The notes below the pieces were generated by a model. The model had not been told where the DNA came from. It worked only from the letters and a program-made list of their open reading frames with translations, and made no database searches. This document shows, piece after piece, positions 8,601 to 18,071 of a DNA stretch of 49,123 nt. Position numbers and translations under genes: made by a program. The number at the start of each line of letters is the position of its first letter. Positions within the stretch are counted from its first letter, which is position 1. This DNA comes from Helicobacteraceae bacterium (GTDB lineage: Bacteria; Campylobacterota; Campylobacteria; Campylobacterales; SZUA-545), in assembly GCA_031260125.1 (NCBI GenBank), contig JAIRKM010000002.1:1-49123 (forward strand), written 5' to 3'.

Positions 8601-11164
8601 TTAATACTCATACCTAAGGCTGGCATAAAACTGCCTGCCCATCGAATACTCTTCGGTAAGCGGCGTACCAAACGATCCCGAGTTGCCCGTCATACTTGCG
8701 TCGTTTTTACGATTTAATAGGTTCAATATCTCCACGCCTAATGTCATCGTATTTTCGCCGAATTTAAGATCGTAATGCATCGACAGATCGACGTTAAATA
8801 CGTCTCTGTAGTTTTTGACTTCAAAGATTCGCGTCGGTAAACCGGCAGGATCGAGATCGCCTCCTGTGCCGCTAAACAGCCGCAGTCCTTTCCCGCCCTT
8901 TTGATACCACGCAACGCCGCTTACGCGCAAGGCGTTGGCTATACGCGCCATATGCGTATATGTTACGACCCATGGGGAGTTAAACTGCGCGGCGGGGAGA
9001 TCGTCAAGCAGCGTCAGTTTGCCGTTATATGTTACGTGGGTGGGGGATACGGGAGTGCCATGCTCACGGACGTGTGAGTCGAATCCTCTAAATCCTATAA
9101 TGTTGCTCTTTGTATCCGATCGCGTCGCGGATAGTTCTGATATATGTTTCGATCCGGCTATATCGTAACTTTTCGACGCGCTGAACGTAACGCCCCAGTA
9201 ATCCGTTTTGCCGTCGTTCGTATTATAGTAATTAAACGTATTCGCCGGCGTACCAAAGGTATATCTTGACTTGATCTGATCCCTATATTGTCTTTTCGCG
9301 TACTCTATCTTTAGGAGCGTATCGGCGAAATTTACGGAAGTTCCGGCGGCAAACTCGTCCGAATAGGGCGTTTTTAGATGCTCGTACTCGTAGAGTGAAG
9401 GATAGCCGGTTCCAAGAACCCACGGTTGATCCCAATTGGTGCGGCTATAACTATCCGCCTGATATGCATAAACCGCGTAGGCTAGTATTTGCGTTCCGTA
9501 GTATCTGTTGTATCCGCCGTATAGATTCAAAAACCCGTCATTAAAAATATCGGCGTTGGCAAACAGCCTAGGGGCGGTATCTACATTGTCGGTCAAGCTG
9601 TCGGTGGAAACTCTTACCCCCGGACGCAGAGTAAAACGATCGATCTCTATCTCGTCTTCGACAAATAGCGCCGCCGTATAGTAATCTTTCGATCGGCTGA
9701 CAGCGCCGTATTCGTACTTGCTTTTTGCGTATTGTTCGCCTGCGATTATGCCGTCCTCTTTAGAGCCGACCGCGCTGGCGTTTAATTCGGGACTGCTAAA
9801 GGTGATACCGCCGTCAAAGTCGAGTTTTGCTTTGGTATATTCGGCTTCTGCGCCTACTTTGATCGCGTGCGTCGCTATGCCCGCTGTTATATCGTCGAGG
9901 TGCAACGCGCTTTTTAATCCAATATCTGACTTTGTAATATCGGAGTTGCCTCTGGATCCCTCTTGGGCGTCAGCTCCGCTGCTGTTCCAGTTTATAGCGC
10001 CGGTTGGAGTCGTGCGCCATGTATATGCGTAGTACTCGGCGTTGTCTATGCCCGTATGCGTCTCCTTGTAGCTTAGCGTGTTTTTAAGCGTTCCAAAGCT
10101 AAGCAAGTTTTGTATATTGCCGATAACGCTCAAACCGCCGTTTTCTACGTCATAATCCGAGTTTTTGACGTTCGGCCTGAAGAGCTTCTGCGTATAGGGC
10201 GCGTAGATCGCCGTTAGATCGGCTTCAAAACCGTCTGAGGGGAGCGCGTTTAGCTTGATCAGATAGTTCTCGTTTTCGCGGTACTGGGTGCGCCTTTCTT
10301 TGTACGTACTAGTGTCGGGATTGACCAGATTGTATCCCGAATAGAGCGGGATTTTTGAGTACTGCCGCCCGTAGCTGACCATAAGACCCAGATATTCGTT
10401 TATAGGTCCGTCCAAAGAGAGCGCGCCGTCGTATTTGCTAAACTCCGGCTGATAGCTCTCGCTCGTGGGATAATCCATATCTTTCTGCGCGTCTGTCAGG
10501 TGAAACTTCGCCCAGCCCTCATCCGTATATCTAAAGTTCGCCATAACGTGCCATCGATCCATTCGGGCGTCTTTAAGTTTGGCGTCTATCACGCCTCCGG
10601 TAAAGCCGCCGTATTCGGCGGAGATGTTTTCGGTGTAGGCCTTGACACTCTCAACAAGGCTGGTATCGACAAAGATCGACTGCGCCTCGCCGGAGGCAAA
10701 ACCCGTAGGATCGTTGCTTTCCATGCCGCCCGGCGCGATGTTGTTGTTGTTGCCCACGCCGTTGATCATAAAGTTGTTCTCGTAGTGCTGAGAGCCGCGA
10801 ATGGAGATTTTTGGTGGCGCAATCTCGCCGCCTCGCGCCGCGCTTCTGGCGTTCTGTGTGAATTGGATTTTGGAGTCAGACCGAAGCGCATCGGTTATAG
10901 AGCGTGTTGAGGCGGCAAAGCCCCCCCCCCCCCCGTCTGGTCGGTTACCACGATCTCGTTAAGTACCTCCGCTTCGCCATAGGTTTGCGTTCTATTTGCG
11001 TCGCTTGCTTTCGCTTGATCCGCAGTAGCTTCGCTTGCGCCGTTTGCCACCGGTATGTCGGATCGATCGCTAGGAGCGAGTACCGCGGATTCGCTTTGCG
11101 CCATTATAGGCGGGACTAAAGCCATAGAAAGAGCTAAGGCTTTGAACGTGAATGAAACTGCCAT
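8601..11164 (-). CDS. TonB-dependent outer-membrane receptor, phase-off by G-tract frameshift
   Basis: Two reading frames are pieces of one gene. The N-terminal piece (11164 to ~10895) starts at ATG 11164 behind AGGAG, has a signal peptide ending near MAQ, and a TonB-box-like stretch (EVLNEIVVT). It then enters a 14-G run and stops 30 bases later. The other frame, read from the tract with one extra G, continues without a stop as GFAASTRSITDAL...PPKISIRGSQHYENNF, a plug domain, into the 722-codon barrel ending at 8601 with the aromatic C-terminus FYASLRYEY. With 15 G the protein would be about 854 residues, normal for TonB receptors. Substrate unknown; the Fur-like box and PepSY neighbour suggest a ferric siderophore. 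Confidence 0.85.
10921..10934. repeat. Poly-C/G homopolymer tract, 14 bp, inside TonB receptor gene
   Basis: Fourteen C on the + strand, that is 14 G in the receptor coding strand, placed between the TonB box and the plug domain. With 14 G the receptor is out of frame; 15 G (or 12) would restore it. This is the structure of a contingency locus. A base-calling error in the tract would give the same picture. Confidence 0.88.
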
Positions 11165-11190
11165 TGAATACTCCTTTTGCGCATTAGTTT

Positions 11191-11207
11191 ATGATAACTA
11201 TTATCAT
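11191..11207. promoter_or_regulatory. Fur-box-like palindrome upstream of TonB receptor
   Basis: ATGATAA-CTA-TTATCAT is a perfect 7-bp inverted repeat with a 3-base spacer and strongly resembles the 19-bp Fur consensus. It lies 27 bp upstream of the receptor start, where Fur binding would block transcription when iron is plentiful. Confidence 0.7.
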
Positions 11208-11314
11208 AACAACTACTATATAGTTTCTTGCCTTAATGATGTCGCTGAGCCTACCTTAGACATAATCTTTTGATAGATTTGGCTGTTTCGACTTGACAAA
11301 AAAGAGGAGATCGT

Positions 11315-11440
11315 ATGAGGTTAGAAGGCGCGCGGGCGGCGATCAAAGGTATGCGAGCGTCTGCCGCGGCGAATCGATCTATTGACCTCTCGATGATCGC
11401 CGACCTTGCGTGTGCAGTCGCTTGCAGCCATCGGCTTTGA
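11315..11440 (+). CDS. Possible small protein, 41 aa
   Basis: ATG 11315 is preceded by AGAGGAG (good spacing), and the frame runs 41 codons to TGA 11438-11440. The peptide (MRLEGARAAIKGMRASAAAN...) is Ala- and Arg-rich, has two Cys near its end and no recognisable domain. It is the only rightward frame between leftward genes. Could be chance. Confidence 0.2.
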   Translation: MRLEGARAAIKGMRASAAANRSIDLSMIADLACAVACSHRL

Positions 11441-11473
11441 TCGCCTTAACCCACGAGTAGTTTGCGAACCACT

Positions 11474-13411
11474 TTAGTCCGCGCCAAGCGCCACGGAAGG
11501 GTTTAAGCCCGCGGCGTTACGCGCCGGAATATACCCAAACAATACGCCGATCAGCGACGAGAAGGCAAACGCCGCGACGATCGCGCCCGCTGTCAGCGTC
11601 ATCTTAAAATCCTCGACGATGCTGTTGAAAACAAACGCCAGCGCCAGAGTGAGAAGGACGCCTATCGCGCCTCCGACTAGCGAGAGCATAACCGACTCGG
11701 TCAAAAATTGCGAGAGGATATTGCCGCGCTTGGCGCCGATAGCCATTCTGATGCCGATCTCCTTCGTCCTTTGTGTTACGGAAACCAGCATTATATTCAT
11801 CACGCCCACGCCGCCCACGACAAGAGCTATAAACGATATAGACGATATAAGAAGCGTGAAGATGTCCATCATATCCTCCACTAACTTCCTAACGCTGTCG
11901 CTGTTGAGGGTCAAAAAATCCTTTCTGCCATGCAGCGCGGTTACAACTTTTATCAGATGATCTTCAGCTAAATGCGAGTCGATCTCATCGGAAATTTTTA
12001 TCGTTATGGCTGATATCTCCTGATTCCCCGTTATCTTGTACATCGCGGTGGAATACGGAACCAACACCTCCAAAGCGGAAGTGGGCGGACCAAAAACGTC
12101 CTCTTGAGCCGCAACGCCTATGATTTTCAACGCCCGTTTGTTGAAGATGATGATCTCGCCGATCGGATCGCGCCCATCAAACAGCGCCTTTTTCGTGTTG
12201 GCGTCTATGATCACGACGCTTGCCGCGTTTTTAACCTCCAAAGCGTCAAAGCGCCTGCCCGATTGCAGCTTTTTCCCGCTAAGCTCCAGATACTCGGCGC
12301 TGACGCCTTGTAGCGAAGAACGGAGCGAAACGCCCTTGTAGGTTATCAATCCGTCAGCCGAGACGATGGGGCTTGCGCTCTCGACATAGCCTAATTTCGC
12401 CAGCACATCCGCGTCGCTGGGTTTAAGCGTCTTGATCTTGTCCGCGTCTTTATCGCCAATGCTCTTGCCCGGAAATATCGTAACGGTATTCGTTCCTACC
12501 GCCTTTACCCTCTCCATAATCTTCTCTTTCGATCCGCTGCCGACAGCCATGACGGAAACGATGGAAACGATGCCGATAATGATGCTCAAAATTGTTAGAA
12601 GGGATCGTATTTTACTGCCCATTACGGCTTTGACGGACGATCTGAAACACTCTGACAGCCCGCGGGTAAAATAACCCGTATTGTTCTTAGCGCATGAAGC
12701 GGCGTTTGTGTTTTGATCGTATATATTCGGCTCTCGCCTTACGTCCGACACGACGCAGCCGTCTTTAATCTCTATGATTCTATTGGCGCAGGAAGCTATT
12801 TTCTGATCGTGCGTTACTAAAATGATCGTACGTCCGCTTTTGTGCAGGTCTTTAATAATATCCATAACGCTTTCGCCGCTTTTGCTATCCAGCGCTCCCG
12901 TCGGCTCGTCCGCTAGTACCACATCTGCGCCGTTCATAAGGGCGCGGGCAATGCTAACTCTCTGCTGCTGTCCGCCTGAAAGCTGGCTTGGCTTGTTGTC
13001 GGCGCGATCGATAAGCCCCAGATCGCCTAAGAGCTTTGTGGATTTTTTTTCTCTTGTTTTTCTATCCAGTCCATAATAGATCGACGGCAGGGCTATATTT
13101 TCCTTTGCGCTCAAATCCGGCAAAAGGTTATATCGCTGAAAAACAAATCCAAACGTCCTGCACCTAAGCTCCGCAAGCCTGTCCCCGCTCATATTGGCAG
13201 TCTCCTCGCCGCTTATCTTATACGAGCCTTGGGACGGAACGTCTAAACAGCCTATAATGTTCATCAGCGTCGATTTTCCCGATCCTGACTGCCCTACAAT
13301 CGCCACAAAATCGCCTCTGTCGATCGTTAGGCTTATATCTTTCAATACGCAGATGCTATTCTCTTTGTTTCCGTAAAGTTTTTTTACGCCGTTTAGCTCC
13401 AACATTTTCAT
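11474..13411 (-). CDS. macB: MacB-type ABC exporter (ATPase-permease)
   Basis: 645 residues, the usual MacB length. The N-terminal ATPase has Walker A GQSGSGKS, signature [15 protein letters not shown] and Walker [14 protein letters not shown]. After ~250 residues come the first membrane segment ([20 protein letters not shown]), a large periplasmic MacB_PCD domain and three C-terminal FtsX-type segments. With MacA and an outer-membrane channel such proteins export macrolides, peptides or siderophore-like compounds. ATG 13411 follows the macA stop by 5 bp; ATG 13405 is an alternative. No TolC-like gene is next to it. The true substrate is unknown. Confidence 0.92.
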   Translation of the reverse strand: MKMLELNGVKKLYGNKENSICVLKDISLTIDRGDFVAIVGQSGSGKSTLMNIIGCLDVPSQGSYKISGEETANMSGDRLAELRCRTFGFVFQRYNLLPDLSAKENIALPSIYYGLDRKTREKKSTKLLGDLGLIDRADNKPSQLSGGQQQRVSIARALMNGADVVLADEPTGALDSKSGESVMDIIKDLHKSGRTIILVTHDQKIASCANRIIEIKDGCVVSDVRREPNIYDQNTNAASCAKNNTGYFTRGLSECFRSSVKAVMGSKIRSLLTILSIIIGIVSIVSVMAVGSGSKEKIMERVKAVGTNTVTIFPGKSIGDKDADKIKTLKPSDADVLAKLGYVESASPIVSADGLITYKGVSLRSSLQGVSAEYLELSGKKLQSGRRFDALEVKNAASVVIIDANTKKALFDGRDPIGEIIIFNKRALKIIGVAAQEDVFGPPTSALEVLVPYSTAMYKITGNQEISAITIKISDEIDSHLAEDHLIKVVTALHGRKDFLTLNSDSVRKLVEDMMDIFTLLISSISFIALVVGGVGVMNIMLVSVTQRTKEIGIRMAIGAKRGNILSQFLTESVMLSLVGGAIGVLLTLALAFVFNSIVEDFKMTLTAGAIVAAFAFSSLIGVLFGYIPARNAAGLNPSVALGAD

Positions 13412-13416
13412 AATTC

Positions 13417-14577
13417 TTACAGCGCGTCCACGCCTTCGGGAACTTCGTCGGCTTTTGCCTCAATCTCTTTAACTGTCATCTGGCTTATAATTACCTCATC
13501 GCCCTCGCTAAGTCCGCTTTTTACCTCTATATACGCGCCGTCTGATAAACCTGTTGTTATTTCTTTTTCAACGCTATTTTTACCGTCGATTATTTTTACG
13601 AGTTTTCGCCCTCCTCTTTCGCTGATCGCGCTTGCGGGAATCATCAAAACGTTTTGTGCGCTCTCTATCTCTATCGTATTTTGCGTCGTCATACCTATGC
13701 GAAACTTTCCACCCTCATTGGGATGCTCGATCCTCGCGTAATAATAGATCGCCTGATTGGAATCGGCGGCTGCGTTATATTGATTGTTTGTCAGCGAAGT
13801 CAGCGCGGGATCGACCGATTTGATCGTCGCCTCGTACACGCGCTCTTCCGAAAGAATGGAAAACGCCGCCTTCTGTCCCTCTTTGATATGCAGTATGTCG
13901 CCTTCAGATACCTCTATAAGTATCTCCACCGCGCTCAGATCGGCAATCTGCGCGATCACGGGGGTGTCCAGCGACGCGTTGAGCGTCTGTCCGATCTTTA
14001 CGGGCAGAGATACGATCGTCCCGTCAAGCGGCGCGGTAATCGTCGCGTAGGCTAGATTTTTTTTCGCGCTTTCCAGCGATATTTCTGTCTGCTTCACCAG
14101 CGAGGCATTTTCGGCAGCCTTGCTTTTGGCGGTTTCATACTCGTTTTGCGCCTCCTCGGCTTCCTGTCTGGATACGGCGTTCTTGCCAAAAAGCGCTTTC
14201 GTTCGCTCGTGTTTGCGCTCGGCGATCGTGAGGGCGATCTGTGAAGATTGCATCTGCGCCTTGCAGCTATCGAGCTTAGCCGCGATCACCGCGACCTCGT
14301 TTCGCTGCGCTGTCGAATCGATCGTGGCGATCACATCTCCCTTTTTTACCGCGTCTCCTATCTTTACCTCTATCGTCTCGATCTGCCCCGAAACCTGCGC
14401 CCCCACGCTGACTAGCTTTACCGCGCCGATCTCGCCGATAGCGTTGATCGTCTTTTTGACATCGCCTATGCGCGCCCTTTCGGTTACATAGCGCATGCCG
14501 CCGCGGCTGTCGGCAAGCGCGAAATAGGCGATCGGTACAGCGGCAAGGAGCGCGGCGAACAAGATTTTTTTCTTCAT
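13417..14577 (-). CDS. macA: MacA-type periplasmic adaptor protein
   Basis: 386 residues with an N-terminal membrane anchor (ILFAALLAAVPIAYFALA). Next come a biotinyl-lipoyl-like half domain (VSGQIETIEVKIGDAVKKGDVIATID), a ~100-residue coiled-coil hairpin, the second lipoyl half (APLDGTIVSLPVKIGQTL), and beta-barrel and membrane-proximal domains. This is the HlyD/MacA adaptor plan that links an inner-membrane pump to an outer-membrane channel. The start ATG overlaps the regulator stop by 4 bases, so regulator, adaptor and pump form one operon. Confidence 0.92.
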   Translation of the reverse strand: MKKKILFAALLAAVPIAYFALADSRGGMRYVTERARIGDVKKTINAIGEIGAVKLVSVGAQVSGQIETIEVKIGDAVKKGDVIATIDSTAQRNEVAVIAAKLDSCKAQMQSSQIALTIAERKHERTKALFGKNAVSRQEAEEAQNEYETAKSKAAENASLVKQTEISLESAKKNLAYATITAPLDGTIVSLPVKIGQTLNASLDTPVIAQIADLSAVEILIEVSEGDILHIKEGQKAAFSILSEERVYEATIKSVDPALTSLTNNQYNAAADSNQAIYYYARIEHPNEGGKFRIGMTTQNTIEIESAQNVLMIPASAISERGGRKLVKIIDGKNSVEKEITTGLSDGAYIEVKSGLSEGDEVIISQMTVKEIEAKADEVPEGVDAL

Positions 14578-15032
14578 TGCCCCTTTTCCTCCCGCCTTCT
14601 TTGCAGATGGAGTTCAAGAATCTTATTGACGGCGATAAACGCTTTGCCGATACCTTTAATCTCCTTCTCGCTGAACGGCTCGAAGAGTTTGAGCGTGTAC
14701 CGCCGCACGTTTTCGTGGATTGCATCCTTGACCGCGCGTCCGCTTGGGCTCAAGGAGTAGTAGGTGTTGCGCCTGTCTTTTTCGTCGATCTCCCTGATCA
14801 CCAGCCCCTCTTTTTCCATTCTAGCGAGCGCGACACACATGGAGGACGACGACGCCCCAAACCGCTTCGCAATGTCTTTGAGCCTCGCCCTGCCGCTTCT
14901 CTCAAGCGCTTCCAACAGCGGATAGCGCTTGATCTCCTTCTCGTTGAAGAACAGCTCCATGTCTTCCACAAGCTCGTGCATAAGCTCGTGATTCGCGCCG
15001 AAAAGATCGACGACTTTTTCCGCGTAATTCAC
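14574..15032 (-). CDS. MarR-family transcriptional regulator
   Basis: 152 residues with a winged helix-turn-helix: RYPLLEALERSGRARLKDIAKRFG, recognition helix region SSSSMCVALARMEKEGLVIRE, wing DEKDRRNTYYSLSPSG. The wing motif DxRxxxxxLTxxG is the MarR hallmark. I place the start at GTG 15032 because a strong AGGAGG (15043-15038) sits 5 bases upstream; ATG 15056 has no ribosome site. As first gene of the macAB operon it probably represses it, through the palindrome at 15083-15102, and responds to a ligand exported by the pump (inference). Confidence 0.85.
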   Translation of the reverse strand: MNYAEKVVDLFGANHELMHELVEDMELFFNEKEIKRYPLLEALERSGRARLKDIAKRFGASSSSMCVALARMEKEGLVIREIDEKDRRNTYYSLSPSGRAVKDAIHENVRRYTLKLFEPFSEKEIKGIGKAFIAVNKILELHLQRRREEKGQ

Positions 15033-15082
15033 ACTCTCCTCCTCTCTCCCAATCATTTTTGAAAAAAATAGTTTAGCACAAA

Positions 15083-15102
15083 AATTATTTTTGTAAATAA
15101 TT
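15083..15102. promoter_or_regulatory. Palindromic operator candidate for the MarR-macAB operon
   Basis: AATTATTT-TTGT-AAATAATT is a perfect 8-bp inverted repeat with a 4-base spacer, in an AT-rich stretch about 50 bp upstream of the regulator start. MarR dimers commonly bind such 16-20 bp palindromes over their own promoters. Confidence 0.55.
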
Positions 15103-15167
15103 ATTTTTTAGAAAAATGAATATCGGCGCTAAGGCGGGGCGTTTTTGCGGACAGGGACTAGTTGACG

Positions 15168-16271
15168 CTATCGGCGAAGAGTTGCCGGAGGAAAGAGAAG
15201 CGCGTCTTTAAGAAGCAGCAAATACGAAGCGGCAAGCAGAGCGCCGCCTAGTCTGGCAGTCTGAGGGCATATAGGAGCGATGGCGATAAGAAGCGCGCCC
15301 AGCGCGAAGCCGATCGCCCTAATCCGTACCGCGCCGCTTGATAAAGGATATACCTTTTGAAGCGAGCCGTAAAAAAATACGTTTATAAATGAGAGCGCAA
15401 AAGCCCCAAAAAGAACGATAAAAATCTTCGGAGAAACTTCCGATTCAATAAATGCGAATGGAAGAGAAGTGAGTAAAAATAGAACGGATATAGTCGGATA
15501 CCATATCGGTGGAGAATCCGATGTTTTTTCGCGAGAGAGCATTAAGAAGATCGTAAGAAGCGAAAAAGTAAAAGCGCCCAATGCAACGCATATCTTAGTC
15601 GGTAAAAAAATCTCATAGGCGGCGAGAGGAAAGGCGGCGAGCAGCGCGAAATAGATCGTGGGAAGCGCGATTTTACAGCAGATGTGAGGGTAGGGTTTTG
15701 CGCCGTACAAAGAGGGCAGAAATTCCCGCGCTCCGCCGATGATCGCAAGTAGCGTCCAACCCGCAATCCCCCACAAGGCGTGAAGGTAGGCAAAAACGCC
15801 GCCATCTTCTCCCCGGTTTATCCCAAGCAGGGCGGCGATCAAGAGTCCAAAGAGCGAAAACCGCGCAAACAACGCATGCGTCCTTGCCTCCCTTATATAA
15901 AAAAGCCTGCATATCATCACGACGGCAAACCCCGAGAGAGACAAAAACAGAACTATCCGAGAGCTTGCGAAAAAACCGCCTATCATCAGCAGCGATCCGA
16001 TCGTGAGAGAAAGATATACGATCGCGTAAAAAAAAGTCTCCCGCGTAGCATTTATGAATGGAGGTAAAACGATATAAAAAAAGCCGATCAGCGCCATTGC
16101 GGCGACAGCGATAAATATAGTATAAGAGAGCGCAAAAAATCTGCCCTCAAGAAAAACGTCAGAGCCAAACCACACAGCCATCAAGGAGGCGGCGGCGCCA
16201 AACGCGGCTGAGCTGAGGATAAAGGGCGCGGCGGCTATGCCGCGCCGCAAAAACAGATCGCCTTCAGACAA
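15168..16271 (-). CDS. Polytopic inner-membrane protein, function unknown
   Basis: 367 residues, nearly all hydrophobic, with about 12 membrane segments arranged in close pairs. A stretch LHALWGIAGWTLLAIIGGAREFLPSLY carries His, Trp, Glu and Pro in membrane helices. That is loosely like the NnrS or heme-copper oxidase-like membrane families, but the NnrS WHAHEM motif is absent, so I do not assign it. The TTG start at 16271 lies two bases after the desulforubrerythrin stop, implying coupled translation and possibly a shared role in oxidative or nitrosative stress (inference). Confidence 0.6.
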   Translation of the reverse strand: MSEGDLFLRRGIAAAPFILSSAAFGAAASLMAVWFGSDVFLEGRFFALSYTIFIAVAAMALIGFFYIVLPPFINATRETFFYAIVYLSLTIGSLLMIGGFFASSRIVLFLSLSGFAVVMICRLFYIREARTHALFARFSLFGLLIAALLGINRGEDGGVFAYLHALWGIAGWTLLAIIGGAREFLPSLYGAKPYPHICCKIALPTIYFALLAAFPLAAYEIFLPTKICVALGAFTFSLLTIFLMLSREKTSDSPPIWYPTISVLFLLTSLPFAFIESEVSPKIFIVLFGAFALSFINVFFYGSLQKVYPLSSGAVRIRAIGFALGALLIAIAPICPQTARLGGALLAASYLLLLKDALLFPPATLRR

Positions 16272-16273
16272 GC

Positions 16274-16918
16274 CTATAATCCGATCTGCTTAAAGTGCGC
16301 CTGCGGAGCCTTGCAGACAGGACAGGCGCCCGGAGCCCTGCTACCGCGATGGACATGCCCGCACACATCGCACACCCACACCTCCTCTTTGTCGCTGGCA
16401 AAAAAACCTTGCTCTCTTAACTTTTGTTCCAGTTCAAGGTACTTTCTTTCGTGTTCCGCCTCGACCTTTCCAATCGCGCTAAAGAGCCTGCTAATCTCGC
16501 CATAGCCTTCATCTCTGGCGATCTGCGCAAACTCCGGATACATCGTCGCGTGTTCGTATCTCTCGCCGCTGGCGGCTTTGAAGAGATTTGCCGCCGTATT
16601 CTCCCACTCGTTTCCGCTCGCTATTTTGTTGTACGCCGCAAACTCCATTCTCGCATGGCTATGTTCGTTCATGGCGAATTCGTTGAAAAACTCGGCGATC
16701 TGGTTGTAGCCCTCCCTGCGGGCGATATCCGCGAAGAAGTTGTACTTATTTCGCGCCTGCGATTCGCCCGCGAACGCCTTGAGCAGATTTACGGGCGTTA
16801 CATTTTCGTTCACTACCTCCATCTCCTTGCCACAGCAGACGAGCGTTCCGCCGCCTACGACCTGCACCTCAACCTCGTTGCCGCACTCCAAGCATCGATA
16901 TAGCTGATATTGCTTCAT
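16274..16918 (-). CDS. rrc: Desulforubrerythrin (Rrc-type three-domain rubrerythrin)
   Basis: 214 residues in three iron domains. The N-terminal desulforedoxin-like module has Cys9, Cys12, Cys28 and Cys29. The central ferritin-like diiron domain has E-x-QARNKY, EFAMNEHSHA and KVEAEHERKY. The C-terminal rubredoxin has CDVCG...CPVCKA. This layout is the one described for Campylobacter jejuni Rrc, a peroxide-reducing enzyme of microaerophiles. ATG 16918 has AGGAG just upstream; the longer frame to 17005 has no ribosome site and would add a hydrophobic, unrelated leader. Confidence 0.9.
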   Translation of the reverse strand: MKQYQLYRCLECGNEVEVQVVGGGTLVCCGKEMEVVNENVTPVNLLKAFAGESQARNKYNFFADIARREGYNQIAEFFNEFAMNEHSHARMEFAAYNKIASGNEWENTAANLFKAASGERYEHATMYPEFAQIARDEGYGEISRLFSAIGKVEAEHERKYLELEQKLREQGFFASDKEEVWVCDVCGHVHRGSRAPGACPVCKAPQAHFKQIGL

Positions 16919-17036
16919 AAAGCTCCTTTTCTGTGTTAATGCCACAATGTAGCTTGCCCAAAAAATATGGAAAAAGCAACATCCTTTCAGCAACGATATG
17001 CACAATTGCGGTAGAGAGTTGACAAAGGATAAAACG

Positions 17037-18071
17037 ATGAAAGTTCTGGTAACAGGCGCGGCGGGCTTTATAGGCTACCATACCGCCAAGGCGCTGGCGC
17101 AAAGCGGCGCGGACGATGTAGTTGGGCTTGATAGTATCAACGACTACTATGATGTCGCCCTCAAATATGCCCGATTAGGAGACCTTGGCATAAAGGAGGG
17201 GGCGCTGATAAGCGCGAAATACCCCAACCTCAGCTTTATCAAGGCCGATCTGGCGGATTTTGAGACGCTCAATCATCTGTTTGAGCGGCACCATTTTGAG
17301 TGTGTGATCAATCTGGCGGCGCAGGCGGGTGTGCGCTACTCGCTCAAAAGCCCGCAGACCTACATAGACAGCAATATCACCGGTTTTTTGAACATTCTGG
17401 AGTGTTGCAGGCGACACACGGTCGATCATCTGATCTACGCCTCTTCCAGCTCCGTCTATGGGCTTAACAGCGAAATGCCGTTCAGCGAAGAGCAGCGGCT
17501 GGACTTCCCCGCGTCGCTGTACGCCTGCACCAAAAAATCCAACGAGCTGATGGCGCACGCCTACAGCCATCTGTTCGGCATTCCAGCCACCGGCGTCAGG
17601 TTTTTTACGGTGTACGGTCCGTGGGGCAGACCCGATATGGCGTGCTTTAAGTTCGCGGAGCAAATCTGCGCTGGAGAGCCGATCGAAATATACAATTTCG
17701 GCAAAATGAGGCGGGATTTTACATACATTGACGACGTGGTAAAGGCGATCACCGCGCTCATCGCCGTGCCGCCCGATCCGATAGACGAAAAGATAACGAC
17801 ATCAACGGCAAGAAGCCGCGTGTTCAACATAGGCAACAACGCCCCCGTCGATCTGCTGGAGTTCGTGCGGATACTAGAGGAGCTTTTGGGCAAAAGCGCT
17901 CAAAAAATCCTGCTGCCGATGCAGCCCGGAGACGTGCCGGAGACCTACGCGTCGATCGATAAACTTAAAGCCAAGGGGATATTCGCGCCCGACACCCCGC
18001 TGAAAGAGGGGCTGAAACGATTCGTGGAGTGGTATAAAACCGTCTATCAGGAGATTAAGCTGTCGAGATGA
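17037..18071 (+). CDS. NAD-dependent nucleotide-sugar epimerase (UDP-glucuronate 4-epimerase-like)
   Basis: 344-residue extended short-chain dehydrogenase. The Rossmann motif TGAAGFIGYHTAKAL is at the N-terminus, followed by the DSINDYYDVALKYARL segment typical of UDP-glucuronate/UDP-galacturonate epimerases (CapI/LspL type). Further on are SSSVYG, the catalytic Tyr-Lys pair in YACTKKSNE, and RFFTVYGPWGRPDM. ATG 17037 has AAAGGA 8 bases upstream. It overlaps the following glycosyltransferase by 4 bases, so it probably supplies a sugar nucleotide for lipopolysaccharide or capsule assembly. Confidence 0.85.
   Translation: MKVLVTGAAGFIGYHTAKALAQSGADDVVGLDSINDYYDVALKYARLGDLGIKEGALISAKYPNLSFIKADLADFETLNHLFERHHFECVINLAAQAGVRYSLKSPQTYIDSNITGFLNILECCRRHTVDHLIYASSSSVYGLNSEMPFSEEQRLDFPASLYACTKKSNELMAHAYSHLFGIPATGVRFFTVYGPWGRPDMACFKFAEQICAGEPIEIYNFGKMRRDFTYIDDVVKAITALIAVPPDPIDEKITTSTARSRVFNIGNNAPVDLLEFVRILEELLGKSAQKILLPMQPGDVPETYASIDKLKAKGIFAPDTPLKEGLKRFVEWYKTVYQEIKLSR

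Larger units (their letters stand above)
11165..11473. other. Intergenic region between TonB receptor and macB
   Basis: About 310 bp between the receptor start and the macB 3' end. It contains the receptor ribosome site, the Fur-like palindrome (11191-11207), an AT-rich promoter zone to about 11230, and a doubtful 41-codon rightward ORF at 11315-11440. Nothing else was recognised. Confidence 0.5.

Noticed and set aside
14577-15062. 161-codon rightward frame opposite the MarR gene
   Set aside because: Exact antisense shadow of a well-supported regulator.
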